Shown here: positions 5,994-13,470 of the stretch, piece by piece
Numbering within the stretch: position 1 is the stretch's first letter
How the letters are laid out: each line of letters begins with the position of its first letter
From: a virus
IMG/VR virus record: IMGVR_UViG_3300013285_000069
Span: 1-25,652 of that record
Reading direction: 5' to 3' (one strand)
Length of the DNA: 25,652 nucleotides
Position numbers and translations under genes: made by a program
The notes under the pieces: generated by a model
What the model saw: only the letters and a program-made list of their open reading frames with translations
Database searches by the model: none
Told to the model about the DNA's origin: nothing

Positions 5994-8069
5994 ATGGATA
6001 AGAAATTAAATGAAGATTTAAACCGTATTAGAAAGCTATCTGGCTTAGTCGAAGACGATAGAACTTGGACAGAAAGATTGCCAGATGGTACGGTAAGAAC
6101 ACATCGATATGGATATAGTGATGAAAAGCCTGGCTATAATGGATACAATGATATAGGTGATGAAGGTAATGGACCAAGTAAAGGTTATGGTCTAGGAAGT
6201 GGACAATATGGAACAGGGACAGGTTCTGGATCTGCTGGCATTGGCTATGGGTCGGGCAATAGCGGCACTGGATTTGGTCAAGGCAACAGTCAAGGATCAA
6301 GCAGACAAGGAACTGGAAGTGGTAGCGGCTACGGACAAACGCAGGGGTTACCTGGTGGAGGCGCCGGTTCTTCCCCATCAGTGGGTGTCGGAAGTGGCAC
6401 AACAATTCAAAGATTACCCAGTGGCGGAACTATAACATCAACAATCACTGGCGGGTATCCTGGAGAATATTCTGATTCAGATTACGATGAGCCAGTAGCA
6501 AAACCTAGTAAAAATAGTAAAAGCAAACAACAACGTCCTGATCCGGAAGATGATCCTAGTTATGATGCTTATCCTGAAGTACCAAAAAATCAATATAAAG
6601 ATATGTCTAAGGAACCATCTCCATATGTAAATCCATCATGGCAGAAAGAACAAGATAGAATAAAACAACAACAGCAACAGCCATTACCTAGTGCTACTAC
6701 TTCGTTAGGCAAGGTTCCTCCTAAAGAACCTGTTAAAGTTGAGCCTTCTAAAGAAGTTCCAACATTACCCAGTTCTACTACTTCTCTAGGTAAAGCTCCG
6801 CCTACTAGTATTGCAAAAGACTTATTATTAAAGGAGCCTCCTAAAGAAGTTCCAGCATTACCTAATGCTACTAGCTCTTTAGGTAAACTTCCAACACCTG
6901 CTCCTAAAATTGAGCCACCCAAGCAGGAACCTGCTAAAAATGAGCTACCTAAAGAAGTTCCAACATTACCTAGTGCTACTACTTCGTTAGGTAAACTTCC
7001 ACCTAAACCAATGCCTAAAACACCTGAGACAACAGTTGTTAAGCATAATGAGAAACCATCGGATGATACTATTACTCCTTCACATCCAGGAATAACTGTT
7101 AATGCACCTACTGACAGCAAGCCGGTAGATACTTCAACTGTTGGTTCTGGTATAACCACTCCAGCAGCTATTCCTGCTCCTCCAGTAACTAGCCCTAAAA
7201 TAGATCTTCCAGTTGTTGACTTAACACCTACACACCCTGATAGACCTACAAAACCAGATTCAATGACACCTGATGCAGTTGACCTTCACATGCTTCAAGA
7301 ACCTCCAAGTAAAGAACCGGGAGTTGCACAACAGATATTATTACCTAAAAATGAACCTACACCACCAACTAATCCAACTAAACCAGCTGATCAACCTGCT
7401 AATATAGAACTTATGCCTATGAGCAAGGATGATGCAGATAAAGTGTTTGGTAAAATGCCTGGTTCATCAAATCCTTCTCCAAAACCTTCAGCAGCTGGCG
7501 CTGGTAGTGGTTCACCTGGTGATAGTGCAAATGGAACAAGCGGTGCAAGCGGAGAAAAAGGTGGAGGGGAAAAGGGTGGAAAATATATTCCAATTACTCC
7601 TAAGACAATGGGTTCTCCTGTAAGTGATCAACCAAGTTGGGCTGCACAACAACGTGCTTCTCAAGGTAAACCACTGGCTGGCGATCCTGAGATTAAAAAA
7701 CCCGAAGATATATCTGGAGCTAAAGGGTCTATACAGGCACCAAATGATGCAAATGCAGATATTATATCAAAAGGTAATAAAGCAACTATAAACATGTCTC
7801 CAGCTGATGCAGCTAAAGCACAGACTAATGTGTTTAAACCAGAAAGTCCTGGGACAGAAACTCCAGTGGATACTACACTGCCAGATGACGGAGCTCGTAT
7901 AATAGATATTAAAGGACCTGGCAATAAAAGCGAAAGCATGGAGCGTATGCTTCAGTTGGCTGGAATTAAAGAAAGCACCAGAGTAGAGCGTCAATTTTTA
8001 ACAGAATCTAGTTTACCTAAAACAAATAGTATAGCTGATACATTTAAGCGACTAGCTGGTCTGAAATAA
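5994..8069 (+). CDS. Low-complexity Gly/Pro-rich probable virion protein with terminal LAG motifs (ORF C)
   Basis: 691 aa, almost wholly low complexity. The N-terminus has RIRKLSGLVED (11-21): a LAG-type motif followed by L-V-E, which fits the T4 prohead-protease pattern (L/I)xE. Residues about 56-125 are Gly/Ser/Gln-rich. Four copies of LP(S/N)(A/S)T(T/S)SLGK(V/A/L)P occur at about 231-242, 258-269, 289-300 and 325-336, separated by EPPKEVP-type linkers. The rest is a Pro/Lys/Thr-rich linker. The C-terminus holds LQLAGIKES (653-661), then FLTESS (668-673, another LxE) and finally FKRLAGLK (684-691), nearly identical to the end of ORF D. The start is one base after the ORF B stop, with GGAAGAAAG as Shine-Dalgarno. 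No enzymatic domain is visible. Probably a disordered or fibrous virion or scaffold-core protein. Confidence 0.75.
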   Translation: MDKKLNEDLNRIRKLSGLVEDDRTWTERLPDGTVRTHRYGYSDEKPGYNGYNDIGDEGNGPSKGYGLGSGQYGTGTGSGSAGIGYGSGNSGTGFGQGNSQGSSRQGTGSGSGYGQTQGLPGGGAGSSPSVGVGSGTTIQRLPSGGTITSTITGGYPGEYSDSDYDEPVAKPSKNSKSKQQRPDPEDDPSYDAYPEVPKNQYKDMSKEPSPYVNPSWQKEQDRIKQQQQQPLPSATTSLGKVPPKEPVKVEPSKEVPTLPSSTTSLGKAPPTSIAKDLLLKEPPKEVPALPNATSSLGKLPTPAPKIEPPKQEPAKNELPKEVPTLPSATTSLGKLPPKPMPKTPETTVVKHNEKPSDDTITPSHPGITVNAPTDSKPVDTSTVGSGITTPAAIPAPPVTSPKIDLPVVDLTPTHPDRPTKPDSMTPDAVDLHMLQEPPSKEPGVAQQILLPKNEPTPPTNPTKPADQPANIELMPMSKDDADKVFGKMPGSSNPSPKPSAAGAGSGSPGDSANGTSGASGEKGGGEKGGKYIPITPKTMGSPVSDQPSWAAQQRASQGKPLAGDPEIKKPEDISGAKGSIQAPNDANADIISKGNKATINMSPADAAKAQTNVFKPESPGTETPVDTTLPDDGARIIDIKGPGNKSESMERMLQLAGIKESTRVERQFLTESSLPKTNSIADTFKRLAGLK
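6684..7001 (+). repeat. Four imperfect coding repeats (SLGK-P units)
   Basis: Within ORF C, four units encode LP-(S/N)-(A/S)-T-(T/S)-SLGK followed by V/A/L-P, spaced by 27, 31 and 36 residues. Nucleotide identity between copies is high (for example the shared ATTACC-AGT-CTACTACTTC stretches), which suggests repeat expansion by recombination. Confidence 0.7.
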
Positions 8070-8072
8070 ATA
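8065..8072 (+). promoter_or_regulatory. T4-like late promoter overlapping ORF C stop
   Basis: AATAAATA includes the TAA stop of ORF C (8067-8069). The predicted start at about 8078 leaves a short leader containing the Shine-Dalgarno CGGAG (8081-8085) before the ATG at 8092. Unlike the leaderless group, this gene uses a normal ribosome binding site. Confidence 0.6.
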
Positions 8073-8091
8073 GTATATCACGGAGATTAAA

Positions 8092-9795
8092 ATGGCCAAC
8101 GGCAAAAGAGAATTAATTGAAGATATTAGCGACATTCGTCGACTAGCTGGGCTGTCAGAAGCTCCTAAAAAACCAGCATCAAATCCTCAAGACATTGAAG
8201 GTAAGGGAGATTTAGGTGGTATATTTGGCAATCCTAAAGGCAGTGATTATCAGTCAAAAGGCGGACAAGTTGTTAGTCCTCAAGGCAAGGTAAATTGGGG
8301 CGATCCAGATAGTGCATCTGATTTCTTCCGTGCTGATAAGATGCAACAAGCTCAGCAAGCACAAGCTGAACCTGCACCAAAAGCAGCAGCACCAAAAGCA
8401 CCAGCACAATCAGTTGATGATATTAAAGCTTTCCAACGTGCAAATGGTCTTTCCCCAGATGGCATTGTTGGTCCCAAAACTAGAGAAGCTCAAGCTAGAG
8501 CTAATTCGACTCCTAAAGATCAAAGAAATACAATTGGCGGCGTAGCTCCTGAATTATCAACAGCACGTTATGATATGCCAGATAAGCCAACTGATACTGA
8601 AAAAGCTTTACAGTATCCACAAGGCGGTCCACCGCAGGCACAGACAAAACCGCAAGGTTCAGTTTATGCTCCACCGGCAGTACCAGGTACAGACACTGTT
8701 CCGCAGTCAATGTATAGAATTCCAGGTAGCGATATTGCTAATCCAGGTGTTCAAAAGCCAACACAAAGTATTACTAATCAACCACCTGCGGCAACTACAC
8801 CTAGACAACCTGAGATGATTAGCGATCCAGATAAATCTAGAAATACTTCCCCAAAAGAAGCGCCACCTCCATTACCTAGTCCCAAACCATTTGTTGAACC
8901 AAAAACATTTACTCCACCAGATAAAAAACCAGCAGCATCAAACGCTCCATATTCGCCCGGCGGCGGCGCAGTTGATGATAAGCGCACTTTCTTACAAAGA
9001 AATCTTCCAAATGCACTTGGCGGTTTAGATGCACCTCCTCAAATCAATCCATCAGCACCTAAACTAGAAATACCAAAAAATATAGCACCTGCTCCTATGC
9101 CAGTGATTAGAACTCCTACACCAAATGTTGACAATATGCCTGTTCAACAATTTAAAGGTCCTAACGTAGATCCAGGCATGGATGCAACTAACAAGCTACC
9201 AAAAATTGAACCTTTTAAAGGCGACATGGGAGATTCATTCACCGGCAGTGCTGGGCCCACACCTAAGGCTACAGCCCCTAAGCCGCAAGCAAACCTAAAT
9301 CGTTCTAGAGATGATATTAATTTTGATACTGCTGACAAAGATCCCGATACAATGAAAGACATTGTTAAGGAACTACGACAAATGGCTGGTATTCCAGAAG
9401 ACGGCATACCAGGACAGGGTATGGCACAGGAAGCAATGAATCGTTACGAGTCAGAAGAAAAAATGGATGAAGAAGATGAAATGGAAGAAGGTAACGAATT
9501 CTCCGGCGCATTAGCAAAAGCAAAGGCAACACATCAAGATAAATTTGAAGTTGGCGGAAAAACATATGATGTAAAAGAAGCTCAGGAGCGCACAATGAGT
9601 CGTGCAGCCAAGGGTTATGAAAAGTATGGCAAAGAAGGCATGAAAGCTCTGGCTAAAGCAGGCAAAGAAGGCAAAGATCTAGACAAAGTCAGAGACAAGT
9701 ACAACAAGTATGATGATAAAGTAGAAGAAGGCATCGAAGTAAATCCAATTAACGATAGCTTGGCTTTGATCAAGAGATTAGCAGGTCTAAAATAA
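8092..9795 (+). CDS. Probable virion protein with peptidoglycan-binding domain and LAG motifs (ORF D)
   Basis: 567 aa. The N-terminal tag DIRRLAGLSEAPKK (14-27) combines a LAG motif with L-S-E followed by A, a close match to the T4 gp21 protease consensus (L/I)xE|A. Residues about 107-138 (SVDDIKAFQRANGLSPDGIV, then GPKTREA) form a PG_binding_1-type repeat, which binds peptidoglycan. A Pro/Gln-rich linker follows, then LRQMAGIPEDG (428-438), another LAG motif with I-P-E. The C-terminal third has an acidic patch and a segment starting ALAKAKATHQDKFEVGGKTY and containing KGYEKYGKEGMKALAKAGKE, a module I recall in many marine T4-like phage proteins. The last residues are ALIKRLAGLK. Shine-Dalgarno CGGAG, 6 nt from the ATG. 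Likely packaged or structural; a role in crossing the cell wall is inferred from the peptidoglycan domain. Confidence 0.75.
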   Translation: MANGKRELIEDISDIRRLAGLSEAPKKPASNPQDIEGKGDLGGIFGNPKGSDYQSKGGQVVSPQGKVNWGDPDSASDFFRADKMQQAQQAQAEPAPKAAAPKAPAQSVDDIKAFQRANGLSPDGIVGPKTREAQARANSTPKDQRNTIGGVAPELSTARYDMPDKPTDTEKALQYPQGGPPQAQTKPQGSVYAPPAVPGTDTVPQSMYRIPGSDIANPGVQKPTQSITNQPPAATTPRQPEMISDPDKSRNTSPKEAPPPLPSPKPFVEPKTFTPPDKKPAASNAPYSPGGGAVDDKRTFLQRNLPNALGGLDAPPQINPSAPKLEIPKNIAPAPMPVIRTPTPNVDNMPVQQFKGPNVDPGMDATNKLPKIEPFKGDMGDSFTGSAGPTPKATAPKPQANLNRSRDDINFDTADKDPDTMKDIVKELRQMAGIPEDGIPGQGMAQEAMNRYESEEKMDEEDEMEEGNEFSGALAKAKATHQDKFEVGGKTYDVKEAQERTMSRAAKGYEKYGKEGMKALAKAGKEGKDLDKVRDKYNKYDDKVEEGIEVNPINDSLALIKRLAGLK

Positions 9796-9826
9796 TATAG
9801 ACTTACTCAAAATAATACATTAAATT

Positions 9827-9858
9827 AGCAACATGCCTGAACAACATGTTGCTTTTTT
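9827..9858 (+). terminator. Rho-independent terminator after ORF D
   Basis: Stem AGCAACATG (9827-9835) pairs perfectly with CATGTTGCT (9845-9853) around a 9-nt loop, followed by a run of six T. It closes the virion-protein block before the gp32 promoter. Confidence 0.85.
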
Positions 9859-9859
9859 A

Positions 9860-9890
9860 TTGACTATAGATGAGCAATCAAGTATAAATA
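9860..9890 (+). promoter_or_regulatory. Hybrid early/late promoter of gp32
   Basis: TTGACT (9860-9865) is followed by 17 bp and TATAAA (9883-9888), a good sigma70 promoter. The same -10 is the first six bases of a perfect T4 late consensus TATAAATA (9883-9890). One site could thus serve host polymerase early and the phage sliding-clamp/late-sigma system later. Predicted start near 9896, leaving a leader of about 52 nt before the gp32 ATG. Confidence 0.65.
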
Positions 9891-9947
9891 ACTATGACGT
9901 TGATAGTAGTTGCTTTCAACGATCGGGCAAAACAAAGGAAAAGTAAA

Positions 9948-10940
9948 ATGGCTTCATTGGCAGAAATTAGAGCAAAACTAGCAGAGATGGAAAACCGCGG
10001 TAGCGGTAACAACTCAAACAGCAACAGAGATAACTCTGTTTTCCCTCACTGGAATATCCCAGAGGGATCAACCGCAAGAATCCGCTTCCTCCCAGATGGT
10101 GATAATTCAAACATGTTCTTTTGGGTAGAACGTGCAATGATTCGTCTCCCATTTGCAGGTATCAAGGGGCAGATGAATTCAAAACCTGTTATCGTTCAGG
10201 TTCCATGTATGGAAATGTATAACGAAACTTGTCCAGTCCTTACAGAAGTTCGTGGTTGGTTTAAGGACAAGAGCCTAGAGGACATGGGTCGTAAGTATTG
10301 GAAGAAGCGTTCATATCTCTTCCAGGGCTTTGTGCGTGAATCAACTTCAATCGAAGATTCAATCCCTGAGAATCCAATTCGTAGGTTTGTTGTTTCCCCA
10401 AGCATCTTCCCTGTTATTACAGCAGTGCTAAAGGATACTGAAGTTGAAGAGATGCCAACTGATTATGATCGTGGCTTGGACTTCTCTATCACTAAGACTA
10501 CTAAGGGACAGTATGCTGATTATTCAACCAGCAAGTGGGCTCGTAAGGAGTCTGCACTCAATGCCAGCGAACGTGCTGCAATTGATAGCTTTGGCTTGTT
10601 TAATCTAAAAGACTTTCTTCCTAAGAAGCCTGGTGAGACTGAAGTTCGTATCATTAAGGAAATGTTCGAAGCATCTGTAGATGGTAAAACATACGACATG
10701 GATCGTTGGGGACAGTATTACAAGCCTCCTGGTGCAGGTAATAGCAACCCAGATGCTGATGATGTCCCAGCTTCTGCACCACGTGCTGCTCCAGTTGCTG
10801 CTCCAGTTGCTGCTAAGGCAGAGACTGCTCCTTGGGAAGACAATGAGCCAGTTGCCAGTGCACCAGTTGTAACTGATGCTCCTAAGGCAAATCCTCGTGC
10901 AGAAGAAATTCTTGCAATGATTCGTAGTCGCAAGAGCTAA
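9948..10940 (+). CDS. 32: gp32-like single-stranded DNA-binding protein
   Basis: 330 aa from the ATG at 9948, chosen over an in-frame ATG at 9894 because AAAGGAAAAG lies just upstream and the alternative would sit on the promoter's start region. The N-terminal basic region precedes the OB-fold core starting with FPHWNIPEGSTARIRFLPDG (32-51), then the conserved VPCMEMYNETCP (85-96) and YLFQGFV. Only two Cys (87 and 95) are in that segment, so the four-ligand zinc site of T4 gp32 does not appear in full, as in marine relatives I recall. The Ala/Pro linker and the C-terminal APWEDNEP plus EEILAMIRSRK segment correspond to the acidic protein-interaction tail. Coats ssDNA in replication, recombination and repair with UvsX/UvsY. 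Followed by its own terminator. Confidence 0.95.
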   Translation: MASLAEIRAKLAEMENRGSGNNSNSNRDNSVFPHWNIPEGSTARIRFLPDGDNSNMFFWVERAMIRLPFAGIKGQMNSKPVIVQVPCMEMYNETCPVLTEVRGWFKDKSLEDMGRKYWKKRSYLFQGFVRESTSIEDSIPENPIRRFVVSPSIFPVITAVLKDTEVEEMPTDYDRGLDFSITKTTKGQYADYSTSKWARKESALNASERAAIDSFGLFNLKDFLPKKPGETEVRIIKEMFEASVDGKTYDMDRWGQYYKPPGAGNSNPDADDVPASAPRAAPVAAPVAAKAETAPWEDNEPVASAPVVTDAPKANPRAEEILAMIRSRKS

Positions 10941-10950
10941 TATAGGATAC

Positions 10951-10978
10951 GGGAGGGCATTCGTGCTCTCCCATTTTC
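10951..10978 (+). terminator. Probable terminator after gp32
   Basis: GGGAGGGC (10951-10958) pairs with GCTCTCCC (10965-10972) with one G-T wobble and a 6-nt loop, followed by a short ATTTTC tract. The T tract is weak, so partial read-through into the next gene is likely. Confidence 0.65.
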
Positions 10979-10980
10979 AT

Positions 10981-11733
10981 ATGAAATTAGTATGGCAGAA
11001 AACTGGTGACTATATTAACTGCGATCCTGTTGATCATAGTTTTGTAGAATATTGGCTAGATCAACAAGATCATTTTATTTGGAATACAACAAGTATACTA
11101 CCTCAACAGTTGTTACTTGATGAATTATTGCACCTTGTTGGCAGAGTTCAACTTAAATTAAGTAAGCTTAAAATTCAATTGGTTGACCATGCTGATTATA
11201 TGTCTCAATCTACACTTAATACCCTACATAGAAACTGGGTACAGCTACATTTAGATCATCCAAATATTACGAATGTGTTTGGGGATGAGTTTAAGGTGGA
11301 CTTGGCACGTATCAATAAAGTACTACATGAGTTGGAAGAATCCTGGACACTCAGACTACATAGTGAAAATAATTCTTTACCAACTACAAAACTTCCGGAT
11401 CATTTTGGGCAATCAAATATTAAGTTACCATATGAAAATTTAGGCAGAAGCAGTTATAATAAATGGTTGAATTTTGACGAAAGTCTAGATACAGCTGATA
11501 CTAATAACTTCAATGAGATACACAACAAGATATCTGTTAACCTAAATCGTAGTTTTATAGCTGCCCCGCCTATTGATTATGTATATTGGGCAATAAGCGA
11601 GGGAGTTAGCCCTGCTCCAAATAAACTATTGTTGGCTAATTTTTCAAATTTAGAAACTAAACAAGACACATATAGAGCATTGTTCATGAAGAATTTTGTT
11701 CTAGAACGCAATGATGTTATATTTACAACATAA
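10981..11733 (+). CDS. Hypothetical protein between gp32 and UvsX, paralogue of the 233-1162 protein
   Basis: 250 aa from the ATG at 10981; an in-frame GTG at 10963 is rejected because it lies inside the right arm of the gp32 terminator. No Shine-Dalgarno is obvious. The segment around residues 71-113 (STLNTLHRNWVQL, then INKVLHELEESW) matches the spacing and key residues of the unknown protein at 233-1162, so I infer a shared family. The C-terminal part (SSYNKWLNFDES, PPIDYVYWAISEGV) gives no recognisable domain. No signal or membrane segment. Its position between two recombination genes could mean a replication role, but the same family also sits beside the terminase, which argues for a more general or structural function. 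Function unknown. Confidence 0.8.
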   Translation: MKLVWQKTGDYINCDPVDHSFVEYWLDQQDHFIWNTTSILPQQLLLDELLHLVGRVQLKLSKLKIQLVDHADYMSQSTLNTLHRNWVQLHLDHPNITNVFGDEFKVDLARINKVLHELEESWTLRLHSENNSLPTTKLPDHFGQSNIKLPYENLGRSSYNKWLNFDESLDTADTNNFNEIHNKISVNLNRSFIAAPPIDYVYWAISEGVSPAPNKLLLANFSNLETKQDTYRALFMKNFVLERNDVIFTT

Positions 11734-11742
11734 GGAAATGAC

Positions 11743-12807
11743 ATGGCTAAACCATTTGATATATCGAAATTTCGTAAAGATCTAACTAAGTCAATTGAAG
11801 GTCTTAGTTTTGGATTCAATGATCCAACAGATTGGATCTCAACAGGCAACTATACACTTAACTATCTAATCAGTGGCGACTTCCATAGAGGCGTTCCGCT
11901 GGGTAAGGTTACTGTGTTTGCTGGTGAATCTGGTGCAGGCAAAAGCTATATTTGCTCAGGTAACATCATTAAGAATGCTCAGAAAGATGATATCTTTTGT
12001 ATTCTAATTGACAGTGAAAATGCATTGGATGAAGCTTGGCTACATGCCTTGGGTGTTGATACAAGTGAAGACAAACTTCTCAAGTTGAATATGGCAATGA
12101 TTGATGACGTTGCTCGTACTATTAGCGAGTTTATGAAGTCATATAAGATAATCCCAGATGGTGAGAACAAGCCTAAGGTATTGTTTGTTATTGACAGTTT
12201 AGGCATGTTGCTTACTCCAACTGACGTTAATCAATTTGAAGCGGGCGAAATGAAGGGCGACATGGGTCGTAAGCCCAAGGCACTAACAAGTCTTGTTCGT
12301 AACTGTGTTAATATGTTTGGTAGTAATAATGTAGGAATGGTCTGTACCAATCATACATATGCATCGCAAGACATGTTTGATCCAGATGATAAGATCAGTG
12401 GTGGACAAGGCTTTATCTACGCAAGTTCTATTGTTGTAGCAATGCGTAAGCTTAAGCTAAAGACTGATGCTGATGGTAACAAGACCAGTCAAGTTCATGG
12501 CATTCGCAGTGCTTGTAAGGTTATGAAGACACGTTACAGCAAGCCATTTGAATCAGTCCAAGTTGAAATTCCATATGAGACTGGAATGAGTCCAACTAGT
12601 GGTCTTGTAGATATGTTTGAAGCTAAAGGTATTCTTAAGAAAGAAGGCAATAAGCTAACATATACCAGTTCAACTACAGGTGAGATTATCAAGGAATTCC
12701 GTAAGGGATGGACAGATGATAAATTAATGATCATCATCGACGAATGGAATGAGACTTCTGTTAAGTCAACTGTTGATATAGAAGTAGAGGAAACTGTAGA
12801 TGAGTGA
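11743..12807 (+). CDS. uvsX: UvsX RecA-like recombinase
   Basis: 354 aa. Forms filaments on ssDNA and promotes strand exchange for recombination-dependent replication and repair. Walker A GESGAGKS at 61-68, the acidic DSEN segment after strand 2 (90-93), Walker B VLFVIDSLGML (about 145-155), loop L1 region with FEAGEMKGDMGRKPKAL, and loop L2 region (TNHTYASQDMFDP followed by GGQGFIYASS). These are UvsX-specific rather than bacterial RecA features. Shine-Dalgarno AAGGAA lies just before the ATG. The end overlaps the next gene by 8 bp (ATGAGTGA), implying translational coupling with the 72-aa protein and then UvsY. Confidence 0.95.
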   Translation: MAKPFDISKFRKDLTKSIEGLSFGFNDPTDWISTGNYTLNYLISGDFHRGVPLGKVTVFAGESGAGKSYICSGNIIKNAQKDDIFCILIDSENALDEAWLHALGVDTSEDKLLKLNMAMIDDVARTISEFMKSYKIIPDGENKPKVLFVIDSLGMLLTPTDVNQFEAGEMKGDMGRKPKALTSLVRNCVNMFGSNNVGMVCTNHTYASQDMFDPDDKISGGQGFIYASSIVVAMRKLKLKTDADGNKTSQVHGIRSACKVMKTRYSKPFESVQVEIPYETGMSPTSGLVDMFEAKGILKKEGNKLTYTSSTTGEIIKEFRKGWTDDKLMIIIDEWNETSVKSTVDIEVEETVDE

Positions 12808-13018
12808 TTCTGAATATTTGGTAGCAATGTGGCAGACTGTTAAGGAATATGTTCCAGCTAAGGATCGTCAATCAGCAGCCGATCATATTATTAATGAGTT
12901 GGTTGAATTGGGAATGGACGATCAAGAACTGGAAGATCTTGCCGTAGATAAGCAGATGCTCAATGCAATTAAAGAACATATCGACGTAAAAGATAAAGAT
13001 GAAGAAGACGACGAATAA
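12800..13018 (+). CDS. Small acidic protein between UvsX and UvsY
   Basis: 72 aa, strongly acidic at the C-terminus (EHIDVKDKDEEDDE). Predicted all-helical; residues 10-45 (MWQTVKEYVPAKDRQSAADH then INELVELGMDDQELEDL) look like a small helical bundle. It is translationally coupled to uvsX (8-bp overlap) and its TAATG stop-start overlaps the next gene by one base. I do not recognise a characterised family. Location between recombinase and mediator suggests an accessory factor; the acidic tail could mimic DNA or contact gp32/UvsX basic surfaces, which is speculation. Confidence 0.85.
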   Translation: MSDSEYLVAMWQTVKEYVPAKDRQSAADHIINELVELGMDDQELEDLAVDKQMLNAIKEHIDVKDKDEEDDE

Positions 13019-13470
13019 TGTGGTATTCTAAGATAATATCAGATCTTGGTAATATGCCAGGGTTCATTGAATATTACGAAGAAGAACTAAAACAAGCTAA
13101 GTTTGATATTCAGGTAAAGGGCAATATTGAGAAAAGTATTGCTGCTTTACCTGGCATTACTGAGCAACGGTTTAATCAGCTTCAGGAAATTGAAGCTGTA
13201 TTAAACTTTCTAAATATACAAGTGCGTGTAATACGTCGCAAACATTTTCAAAAATACTTAGAACATTATGCCCGTGCTCTTAGCAGCAGAGATGCTGAAA
13301 AGTATGTTGATGGTGAACAAGAAGTTGTTGATTATGAAACCATCATCAATGAAGTAGCACTGCTACGAAACAAATGGCTAGGTGTAATGAAGGGAATTGA
13401 CAGTAAACAATGGCAGTTAAGCAACCTCGTTAAGCTTAAGGTTGCTGGAATGGAAGACTTTAGTATCTAA
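13018..13470 (+). CDS. uvsY: UvsY-like recombination mediator (probable)
   Basis: 150 aa, mostly helical and charged. The C-terminal two thirds contain VIRRKHFQKYLEHYARALSS, RDAEKY, then a VALLRNKWLGVMKGIDSKQW segment and LSNLVKLKVAGMED. Size (T4 UvsY is 137 aa), the central basic helix followed by Y-x-x-x-Y, the late-half 'KGID-KQWQLSNL' segment and the placement directly after uvsX fit UvsY of marine T4-like phages. UvsY loads UvsX on gp32-coated ssDNA. T4 similarity is too distant for me to align by eye, so the assignment leans on context. The stop overlaps by 11 bp the convergent epimerase gene. Confidence 0.7.
   Translation: MWYSKIISDLGNMPGFIEYYEEELKQAKFDIQVKGNIEKSIAALPGITEQRFNQLQEIEAVLNFLNIQVRVIRRKHFQKYLEHYARALSSRDAEKYVDGEQEVVDYETIINEVALLRNKWLGVMKGIDSKQWQLSNLVKLKVAGMEDFSI

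Noticed and set aside
6590-7159. Open frame of about 190 codons antisense to ORF C
   Set aside because: It is Gly/Val/Leu-rich only because it mirrors Pro/Thr/Ser codons of the repeats; no start signals.
10963-10980. GTG start six codons upstream for the gene at 10981
   Set aside because: It falls in the terminator's loop and right arm and has no ribosome binding site.
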